A stretch of 6,129 nt of DNA from Bacteroidota bacterium (lineage in GTDB: Bacteria; Bacteroidota; Bacteroidia; Bacteroidales; Prolixibacteraceae), in assembly GCA_023393265.1 (NCBI GenBank), contig JAEWME010000066.1, positions 1 through 6,129 of the forward strand. Direction: 5' to 3'. This document shows positions 1-4,431 of this stretch, in pieces. The notes below the pieces were generated by a model that worked only from the letters and a program-made list of their open reading frames with translations, was not told the DNA's origin and searched no databases. Numbering within the stretch: position 1 is the stretch's first letter; every line of letters begins with the position of its first letter. The position numbers and the translations under genes were made by a program.

Positions 1-614
1 GGGCAAAACGAAGGCATCGTTTTTATTTCCGAAGGTTTGCCCAAAGCCATCAGCGACATAAAAACCGGGTAAATACCAATGTCGAGCAGCGATCCACCGC
101 CCAAATCAACATTGTAGAGCCTTTTCTCCGGATTGTATTCGGCGTTGAAAGCGAAGTCGGAATGAATCATTTTCAGTTTGCCCAGTTCTCCTGAACGGAT
201 AATTTCGAGCGCCTTCTGAAAACTTGGCTGAAACCTCGTCCAGAAAGCTTCCATCAGGAAGGTGTTATTTTGACGGGCTGCATCAATCATCTGGTCCACT
301 TCTTTCAGGTTAATGGCAAAGGCTTTTTCGCAAAGCACCGCTTTTTGGTGGTTGAGGCAGAGCAGCGTGTGCTCGCAATGGTGCGAGTGCGGCGAAGCGA
401 TGTACACCACATCCACCGCCGGGTCGTTCACCATTTCTTCGTAACTGCCGTAAGCTTTTTCGAAACCAAGGTCGCGGGCAAACTGCTGCGCATTATCGAG
501 CGAACGTGAGGCTGCAGCATAAAGCCTTGCATTGGGCAGAAGTTTGAGGTCGCCTGCAAATTTTCGGGCTATTTTACCACATCCCAGGATGGCCCAGTTG
601 TATGTTTTAGTCAT
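1..614 (-). CDS. Gfo/Idh/MocA-family oxidoreductase, N-terminal 204 residues (3' end outside window)
   Basis: Reading the minus strand from the ATG at 614-612 gives an open frame to the window edge. It starts MTKTYNWAILGCGKIARKFA, with the Rossmann nucleotide-binding loop GxGxxA at residues 11-16 (GCGKIA). Other family landmarks are YIASPHSHH at 71-79, CEKAFAIN at 95-102, MEAFWTRFQP at 121-130, and GGGSLLDIGIYP at 172-183, the GGGxxxDxGxY element of the substrate-binding domain. Lys97 sits where the family's catalytic EKP lysine lies, here as EKA. MEAFWTRF resembles the dihydrodiol dehydrogenase-like branch. Members usually have about 320-390 residues, so roughly the last third or more is missing. 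The family oxidises or reduces sugars and related alcohols with NAD(P) in the cytoplasm; the substrate cannot be told from this fragment. No Shine-Dalgarno sequence or clear promoter was seen upstream. The family call is firm, the subfamily tentative. Confidence 0.93.
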   Translation of the reverse strand, partial: MTKTYNWAILGCGKIARKFAGDLKLLPNARLYAAASRSLDNAQQFARDLGFEKAYGSYEEMVNDPAVDVVYIASPHSHHCEHTLLCLNHQKAVLCEKAFAINLKEVDQMIDAARQNNTFLMEAFWTRFQPSFQKALEIIRSGELGKLKMIHSDFAFNAEYNPEKRLYNVDLGGGSLLDIGIYPVFMSLMALGKPSEIKTMPSFC

Positions 615-823
615 TGTGATTTTTTTGCTGAAAATAGAAATCTTTTCTGAATTAGCCATTGTTCTTTTCGTCAGCTAAAGCATCCGCCCGACGGGGATGG
701 CAGGGACGGCAAAGGATCGTTTTTTGCGGAGTCCATCTCTTTTCGATAAATGGCATCCCTTTGGGGCAAACTTCATTTTCAACATCATTTTGCTTGTCTG
801 GTAGTACCGGTTATTCTTTGCCG

Positions 824-837
824 TTGACTTTAGTCAA
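824..837. repeat. REP-like short dyad
   Basis: TTGACT-TT-AGTCAA is a perfect 6-bp dyad with a 2-base loop, in the context GCCGTTGACTTTAGTCAAGG. From memory, short dyads containing TTGACT/AGTCAA are dispersed in many Bacteroidota chromosomes and some lie near TnpA_REP (Y1) transposases. No such transposase is present here, and copy number cannot be judged from one window. Confidence 0.3.
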
Positions 838-917
838 GGGTGATCAATCCAAAATCCTTTAGCCCCAACCTGAAAGGCCAAAAGTGAATAGTTCGGGGCA
901 GAGTTTCGGGAGGATCT

Positions 918-935
918 TGTAAAAGCCTTTTTACA
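918..935. repeat. Perfect 7-bp hairpin TGTAAAA/TTTTACA
   Basis: TGTAAAA (918-924), loop GCCT (925-928), TTTTACA (929-935). The stem is AT-rich and not followed by a T run, so it is a poor intrinsic terminator on either strand. There is no gene immediately upstream for it to terminate. It may be an operator-like dyad or chance. Confidence 0.3.
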
Positions 936-972
936 CCGTCGTTTTTTCAATCCATTCTTCGATCAGGGGACG

Positions 973-1004
973 GCGCCCGGTTTTTCACAGAATAACCCGG
1001 GCGC
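973..1004. repeat. GC-rich stem-loop GCGCCCGG/CCGGGCGC
   Basis: The arms at 973-980 and 997-1004 are perfectly complementary over 8 bp around a 16-base loop. The stem would be stable in RNA but has no T tract next to it. No neighbouring gene explains it. Confidence 0.35.
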
Positions 1005-1055
1005 GAATAGACAGTCCCTTCAAACCATTTTGGTGGCAGGCCATCTTTTCGTTAG

Positions 1056-1069
1056 CAATAAGCTTATTG
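1056..1069. promoter_or_regulatory. 14-bp perfect palindrome, possible operator
   Basis: CAATAAGCTTATTG reads the same on both strands with no central spacer. It lies about 80 bp upstream of the predicted -33 box for the gene at 1224. A gapless palindrome of this size suits a homodimeric regulator, but no regulator gene is in view and the assignment is inference only. Confidence 0.25.
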
Positions 1070-1149
1070 GTTGCGATTTGCATGTTCACTTATAAAAAAG
1101 GGGGTCTCGTGTAGAAAATCGCGCATTTCATTAATTTTTCAATAATCTT

Positions 1150-1181
1150 TTTGTTAATCAAAGAGCTTCGTCTTAAATTTA
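1150..1181 (+). promoter_or_regulatory. Bacteroidota-type promoter for the gene at 1224
   Basis: TTTG at 1150-1153, a 20-bp spacer, then TAAATTTA at 1174-1181, which matches TAnnTTTG at all defined positions except the last. Spacing and order fit the known Bacteroidota sigma-A consensus. The start of transcription would fall near 1188, leaving a leader of about 35 nt without a Shine-Dalgarno sequence, which is normal in this phylum. Confidence 0.55.
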
Positions 1182-1223
1182 TAGGTAATAAACCTTTTTT
1201 CACTACCTTAAATTCACATTGCT

Positions 1224-1700
1224 ATGGACAACAAGATTAATTTTTTGATTCCTGATGAAGTGATTGCAAGTACAACAACGAAACTCAACGAGATTGTCGA
1301 GGCTTTGCGTCCTTACCTGATTGCCCTGACCGCGGCTGAGCGGCAGGAATTACCCAAGATGAGCGACGGCACTTTGCCTTTTGTGCAAAAATGTTTAGGC
1401 TATTGTCAGACCAATCCTGAGTTTGCCCCGCCATTTATCGATATTGAAGGATTGTTTGGCGATATGAAGGTTTTTGAGCAACTGCTTCCCCTGTACCGCA
1501 TGGTTGTACAACTCGAAAACAAGCTGAGCGACACTTCGATGCAGGCAGGTGCCGAGAGCTATCTGAATGCTCTGAGCTATTACAATTCGGTGAAATATGC
1601 CGCCAGGCTGGGAACTCCGGGCGCCAAGGCCATTGCCGAAGACCTCCGTAAAAGGTTTGTCAGGCCGGGAAAGTCAGCCGTGACGCCGGAAAATAATTAA
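1224..1700 (+). CDS. Conserved-looking alpha-helical protein of unknown function (158 aa)
   Basis: I do not recognise a named domain. The product has no signal peptide or membrane segment and should be cytoplasmic. It looks entirely helical: an N-terminal helix (residues 11-35, DEVIAST...PYLIAL), a loop LTAAERQELPKMSDGT (35-50), a helix with two cysteines (51-62), a proline-bearing turn NPEFAPPFIDIE (64-75), then helices at about 78-102 and 108-129, ending in a basic tail. A pattern of this kind (ALTAAERQELPKMSD, NPEFAPPF) is one I recall only from uncharacterised Bacteroidota proteins. The ATG at 1224 follows a good promoter match, and an intrinsic terminator lies 48 bp after the stop, so this appears to be a single-gene transcript. 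It sits directly upstream of a 21-bp tandem repeat array, which may not be accidental. The gene is very likely real; its function is unknown. Confidence 0.85.
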   Translation: MDNKINFLIPDEVIASTTTKLNEIVEALRPYLIALTAAERQELPKMSDGTLPFVQKCLGYCQTNPEFAPPFIDIEGLFGDMKVFEQLLPLYRMVVQLENKLSDTSMQAGAESYLNALSYYNSVKYAARLGTPGAKAIAEDLRKRFVRPGKSAVTPENN

Positions 1701-1747
1701 AGGGTTTAGAGGTGTATTGCTTTAGTACGCTTTTGGGGTGGAAAATG

Positions 1748-1774
1748 AGGGCCGGATTGATTCCGGCCCTTTTT
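1748..1774 (+). terminator. Intrinsic terminator after the gene at 1224
   Basis: AGGGCCGGA (1748-1756), loop TTGAT, TCCGGCCCT (1762-1770), with a run of five T (1770-1774). The 9-bp perfect GC-rich stem with a T tract is a textbook rho-independent terminator, 48 bp beyond the stop codon at 1700. The 3' arm is repeated just downstream: ATTCCGGCCCT occurs at 1760-1770 and again at 1782-1792, so the 5' arm has two possible partners. Confidence 0.85.
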
Positions 1775-1825
1775 GCTGAATATTCCGGCCCTCTTACGCG
1801 CGGGTTATAAGCCTGGCAAAACAGC

Positions 1826-2119
1826 GGGAGGGGGTACTTCGCAAGTGGAGGGGGGTACTTCCGAAGTACCCCCCTCCACTTCAAACATGCAACGTTGGAC
1901 TTCAAACATGCAACTTTGGACCTTAAACATGCGACGCTGGACCTCAAAGGTGCAAGCGAGGACCCCGGAGGTCCGATGCCGGACCAAAAACATGCGCGCT
2001 TCCATCTCAAACATGCGACGCCGGATCTCAAACATGCGACGTTGGACCTTAAACATGCAACGCCGGACCTTTGAACTGCAACGATGCAGGTTGGAAGTAC
2101 CCCGGCGGGATTTGGAAGA
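1826..2119. repeat. Degenerate 21-bp tandem repeat, about 14 units
   Basis: From 1826 the sequence falls into consecutive 21-base units (1826-1846, 1847-1867, 1868-1888 and so on to 2099-2119) with no insertions or deletions. A typical middle unit is GCAACGTTGGACTTCAAACAT or a close variant; the first two units and the last two diverge towards GGGGGTACTTC/GAAGTACCCC forms. Because 21 is a multiple of three, frames stay open on both strands: the plus strand reads heptads like RWTSNMQ and RWTLNMR, the minus strand heptads like MFEVQRR. The absence of stops and frameshifts suggests either selection in one frame or recent expansion by whole units. I annotate it as a repeat, not a protein, because the plus frame begins inside the terminator's T run and no promoter is visible. 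Confidence 0.85.
1843..1881. repeat. 39-bp perfect palindrome (19-bp arms, 1-base centre)
   Basis: The left arm 1843-1861 begins AAGTGGA, contains six G, and ends TACTTC. C1862 is the centre. The right arm 1863-1881 is its exact reverse complement (GAAGTA, six C, TCCACTT). The palindrome spans units 1-3 of the 21-bp repeat, which means the repeat orientation effectively flips there. It could extrude as a cruciform or fold as a very stable RNA hairpin. No T run follows, so it is not a typical terminator. Confidence 0.9.
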
Positions 2120-2157
2120 TATAAAAGATGATATAACCCACGATTTTATCTTTTTGA

Positions 2158-2189
2158 AAGATGGAATCCCTTTCCAATAAAGGCATCTT
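2158..2189. repeat. Weak bulged stem-loop downstream of the 21-bp array
   Basis: AAGATG (2158-2163) can pair with CATCTT (2184-2189), continued by CCTTT (2169-2173) with AAAGG (2179-2183) around the loop CCAAT, leaving a five-base bulge. It could end transcription coming through the repeat array, but it lacks a following T tract. Confidence 0.25.
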
Positions 2190-2239
2190 AGAAACCGAAT
2201 GCCAATTAAAATATTCTTTTGAAAAATAGAATTAAATCG

Positions 2240-2271
2240 TTTGTTCCTTAGGTGTTTAAATGGTATGTTTG
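2240..2271 (+). promoter_or_regulatory. Strong Bacteroidota-type promoter upstream of the cassette-like array
   Basis: TTTG at 2240-2243, exactly 20 bp, then TATGTTTG at 2264-2271, a full match to TTTG-N20-TAnnTTTG. Transcription would start near 2277 and run through a leader of about 100 nt into the gene at 2379. It lies outside the first cassette boundary (2364) and points into the array, the same relation that the Pc promoter has to gene cassettes in integrons. No comparable match was found just ahead of the second or third gene. Confidence 0.6.
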
Positions 2272-2363
2272 TGCGTGTAGCTCCTTGGCGATAAAGAAAA
2301 TCATCAATAGTGAATAAAATGTCGGGAGGTGAAAAAGTACTATAAAGTTACCGCTATTTACTA

Positions 2364-2372
2364 GTTACAAGC
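2364..2372 (+). other. Left core site of cassette-like unit 1 (GTTACAAGC)
   Basis: The nine bases are the exact reverse complement of 3065-3073, the core after this unit's stop codon. The start codon of the gene follows at 2379, only 15 bases into the unit. The sequence just before it (CTA, then GTTA) resembles the CTACGTTA preceding units 2 and 3. Confidence 0.55.
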
Positions 2373-2378
2373 AATGCT

Positions 2379-3050
2379 ATGAAAGACAACCAACTTCGTA
2401 ATATCGACACAGAAGATATTGAATATTTACTTGAAAAAGTAGAGACTTCATTCGACATTAAATTCGTTGGTGACGAGTTACTTCACATAACGACTTTTGG
2501 ACAACTTTGCGACCACGTTGCAGATAAGATCCAACTCGTCAACTTAGTTGACTGCACTAGCCAACAAGCATTCTATAAACTACGTGAAGCAATTTCTTTG
2601 ACACTTCAACTGGACAAGAAAATGGTTTCACCAGATTCTTTGCTTAAAGACCTTTTGCCAAGACAAGACAGACGTTCACGTATTAAGAATTTGGAAAAAT
2701 ATTTAGGTTTAAAACTGAACTTATTGAGACCGCCACGTTGGATAACTGGAACATTTGTAATTATGTCTCTTGCATCATTTTTTGGACTATTTTTCAGTTT
2801 TGGAATCGGATTCTTAGGACTTGTATTTTCAATTGGGGGACTTCGGTTCGCCAATAAAACTGGAAACGAACTCGACTTGAAAACTGTTGGACAAGTTGCT
2901 GAGAAAATGACTAGTGAAAATTATTTGAAATCAAGACGAAACTCAAATACATTTAATAAAAAGGAAGTTGAAAAAGTATTGACTGATCTATTTAGTAAAG
3001 AGCTTGGCATTGAGAAGATTATTTTAACAAGAGACGCAAAATTTATATGA
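2379..3050 (+). CDS. Two-helix membrane protein with ACP-like segments (223 aa), cassette-like unit 1
   Basis: I know no named family. Residues 121-157 form a hydrophobic hairpin (WITGTFVIMS, then FFGLFFSFGIGFLGLVF), so it should be an inner-membrane protein with both ends on the same side. The soluble parts resemble pieces of acyl carrier proteins. Residues 9-51 (IDTEDIEYLL...FDIKFV...ITTFGQLCDHVADKI) look like ACP helices II-IV. Residues 66-110 (KLREAISLTLQLDKKMVSPDSLLKDLL...LEKYLGL) look like helices I-II. LKTVGQVAEKM (167-177) looks like helix IV, and the C-terminus 196-223 (EVEKVLTDLF...LTRDAKFI) looks like helix I and its loop. The carrier serine is absent: Thr11 and a basic PRQDRR stretch occupy the expected places. 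The gene is visibly AT-rich beside its neighbours. The gene is real; the ACP relation is my inference. Confidence 0.85.
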   Translation: MKDNQLRNIDTEDIEYLLEKVETSFDIKFVGDELLHITTFGQLCDHVADKIQLVNLVDCTSQQAFYKLREAISLTLQLDKKMVSPDSLLKDLLPRQDRRSRIKNLEKYLGLKLNLLRPPRWITGTFVIMSLASFFGLFFSFGIGFLGLVFSIGGLRFANKTGNELDLKTVGQVAEKMTSENYLKSRRNSNTFNKKEVEKVLTDLFSKELGIEKIILTRDAKFI

Positions 3051-3064
3051 CAAAAAGAAGCACA

Positions 3065-3198
3065 GCTTGTAACTTCAGCTACCTGTCAAGCGCGGGTTAG
3101 GTGGTTTTCGGTGGGCATCTTTCCGCTCGGGCTGCTTTTCGGCTTGACAGGAAAACGCCCACAGTCCGCCCCTGCGTGTAGCTTCCTACGTTATGCAC
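3065..3198 (+). repeat. attC-like palindromic spacer between units 1 and 2
   Basis: The left end is GCTTGTAAC (3065-3073) and the right end GTTATGCAC (3190-3198). Inside are nested complementary blocks: AGCTAC (3077-3082) with GTAGCT (3178-3183), GGTGG (3100-3104) with CCGCC (3166-3170, one G-T wobble), and GTGGGC (3111-3116) with GCCCAC (3157-3162). A second perfect pair, CCTGTCAAGC (3082-3091) with GCTTGACAGG (3142-3151), crosses these and so is an alternative fold. Line 3121-3180 is 62% G+C by my count, in contrast to the AT-rich genes either side. Paired R and L blocks with an unequal unpaired gap (TTC against TCCTAC) are typical of attC sites. Confidence 0.6.
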
Positions 3199-3220
3199 TA
3201 TTTAAACGCGACAGACAGAA

Positions 3221-3748
3221 TTGAACTTTAGACAACAAATAGCAAAATATGTGACTGGCAATGTGACAACAGATCAGCTCCCAGACATCGCAGTTCAAGG
3301 ACTCGAAGAAGGGCTTGACACGCCATCACTATGTATTTTGGCAGGACTGAGTAAAAATGAAAGTCCTTTTCAAATTGAGCATTATTTCAAATTGACACTC
3401 GATGAATTAAAAATCGAGCTTCCCGACCGGAGACAGGCAGCAATAGAATATTCATTGGCGATAGTTGACGAGATTCTTAATGGGAAAAAAGATATTTTAA
3501 AAGGGATAACGGAGTTGCACTATAATGCCATTGAGAGCTTTGACTTCTTTTCCGAAAGCAATCAATATTGTTATGACTCTATCGGTTATGACACTGTTTA
3601 CGGACTTTTTGACACTTTCGACGAATTAACCAATGAAGACAGACCGTGGCGAGGAGACAAATCAAACGAACAATTAATGGTTGAGACGAAAGCACAATTA
3701 TTTGAGGAACTCAAAAAATGGAAAGACAAAATGGAAAACAGTGCATAA
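3221..3748 (+). CDS. Soluble helical protein of unknown function (175 aa), cassette-like unit 2
   Basis: The likely start is TTG at 3221: an in-frame TAA at 3203-3205 blocks extension, and the next start-like codon (GTG 3251) would cut into the conserved-looking N-terminus. The product is acidic, with no signal peptide or membrane segment. Residues 20-68 (LPDIAVQGLEEGLDTPSLCILAGL...LTLDELKIELPDR) follow a pattern I recall from unnamed bacterial proteins of about 170-190 residues, in which GLDSPSLRxLAGL is followed by an FxxxLxELGIELP segment. The C-terminal half is helical, ending in an amphipathic helix (152-171). The stop codon TAA (3746-3748) lies inside the cassette core AGTGCATAAC, as often happens in integron cassettes. 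No own promoter is evident. Function is unknown; a small-molecule or immunity role would be speculation. Confidence 0.82.
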   Translation: MNFRQQIAKYVTGNVTTDQLPDIAVQGLEEGLDTPSLCILAGLSKNESPFQIEHYFKLTLDELKIELPDRRQAAIEYSLAIVDEILNGKKDILKGITELHYNAIESFDFFSESNQYCYDSIGYDTVYGLFDTFDELTNEDRPWRGDKSNEQLMVETKAQLFEELKKWKDKMENSA

Positions 3749-3938
3749 CTTCAGCTACCCGTCCTTTAGGTTTACATGGATTTATTAACAAGAAGCGTGT
3801 GTTTTGAAGAAGATGATGATGTAAGGGGTTGATATTCTTTTCTTTTTGCTACTTTTTCTTTTCTTGTTGATAGTTCTTAACTTGTTAATAGAAAAAGAAT
3901 GGGGTGAACTTGGCTACCCGCCTTTCTACGTTAGCAGC
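3740..3938 (+). repeat. attC-like spacer between units 2 and 3
   Basis: The left end is AGTGCATAAC (3740-3749), the right end GTTAGCAGC (3930-3938). Its first bases, TAACTTCAGCTACCCGTC (3746-3763), match the start of the previous spacer (3070-3087) at 17 of 18 positions. The right end CTACGTTA matches the right end of that spacer. Internally TATTAACAAG (3783-3792) and CTTGTTAATA (3881-3890) are a perfect 10-bp inverted pair, with T-rich and A-rich runs inside. Unlike the first spacer, the L-type block is present in the same orientation at both ends (GCTACCCG at 3754-3761 and 3913-3920), so the outer arms would not pair there. There is no gene in this stretch. Confidence 0.5.
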
Positions 3939-3995
3939 CAGTGTAGGCGCAACCAATTGAGACTGTTTGATATCTATTAGGAAAACCTAAATAAA

Positions 3996-4424
3996 ATGAA
4001 AAACATAATTTTAGTATTAGCATTGCTGTTTGTAAGCATGGCGTGTAATCAAATTAAGGATTGCGAAGAAATCCAATTGACAACTCATCACTTTGACTGT
4101 GAGTTGACATGGAACTCTATTGATATTCAAAATGACTATACCATTATCAGATCAAAAGAAATCTACGACTCCAAAGTAACTGGAGACTGTCATCCAACAA
4201 TTGACTTTTCTCAATACGACTTAGTTATTGGCAGACAATCTTCCGGCAACGAGAATGACACAATCAAATATGATTTGCGCAGAACCTGTCCAGACAACGA
4301 ACTTATTTTGACTGTGGACATTATTCAATCATTAAGAACTCGACCAGACAATATTGTCTTCCATGCCTTAATACCAAAACTTGGTGACGAAGAGCTTTTA
4401 AAAGTTAAGATAAACGTAAAATGA
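3996..4424 (+). CDS. Small predicted lipoprotein of unknown function (142 aa), cassette-like unit 3
   Basis: The N-terminus is a lipoprotein signal: Lys2, a hydrophobic core (residues 4-13), then SMAC with Cys17 as the lipidated residue, so the mature protein should be membrane-anchored and probably faces the periplasm or outside. Four further cysteines (23, 35, 65, 98) could form two disulfides. The body looks beta-rich: YTIIRSKEIY (48-57), IDFSQYDLVIG (69-79), and a C-terminal ELILTV...NIVFHALIPKL...LLKVKIN. The IDFSQYDLVIG type of segment occurs in small Bacteroidota lipoproteins that I cannot assign to a named family. The sequence is AT-rich (line 4081-4140 is 33% G+C by my count, against 50% for line 4861-4920 in gldB). 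The stop codon is followed after 7 bases by the unit's right core, GCTGCTAAC. Confidence 0.85.
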   Translation: MKNIILVLALLFVSMACNQIKDCEEIQLTTHHFDCELTWNSIDIQNDYTIIRSKEIYDSKVTGDCHPTIDFSQYDLVIGRQSSGNENDTIKYDLRRTCPDNELILTVDIIQSLRTRPDNIVFHALIPKLGDEELLKVKINVK

Positions 4425-4431
4425 AACACCA

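Larger units (their letters stand above)
615..1149. other. Gene-poor intergenic region rich in small inverted repeats
   Basis: I see no convincing coding sequence in this stretch. A 67-codon open frame at 659-862 (plus) has low-complexity, arginine- and serine-rich content and no recognisable motif, so I treat it as spurious. What it does hold is a series of short dyads: TTGACT-TT-AGTCAA (824-837), TGTAAAA-GCCT-TTTTACA (918-935), GCGCCCGG/CCGGGCGC (973-980 with 997-1004), and the palindrome CAATAAGCTTATTG (1056-1069). Clustered dyads in a gene desert suggest decayed repeats or regulatory DNA; which one is not decidable here. Confidence 0.5.

Noticed and set aside
270..509. 79-codon plus-strand open frame
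   Set aside because: Shadow of the oxidoreductase on the opposite strand, which has clear family motifs.
659..862. 67-codon open frame in the region before the gene at 1224
   Set aside because: No motif, unnatural composition, overlaps a REP-like dyad, and no translation or promoter signals.
1050..1070. CGTTAGCAATAAGC as a further cassette core (GTTAGCA as in unit 3)
   Set aside because: There is no matching GCTAAC core after the gene at 1224-1700, and the bases are better explained by the adjacent 14-bp palindrome.
1826..2119. CRISPR array
   Set aside because: The units are contiguous 21-mers with gradual divergence and no unique spacers; no cas genes.
1773..2180. 135-codon plus-strand open frame (and 83- and 123-codon minus-strand frames) over the 21-bp repeat as protein genes
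   Set aside because: All frames stay open simply because the repeat unit is 21 bp; the plus frame starts inside a terminator T run, and none has a visible promoter. Kept only as a finding.
2606..2854. 82-codon minus-strand open frame
   Set aside because: Antisense shadow of the membrane protein gene at 2379-3050.
2379..4424. A three-gene toxin-immunity or defence operon
   Set aside because: None of the three products shows a toxin, nuclease, ATPase or other defence domain that I can recognise; adjacency is better explained by the cassette-like sites.
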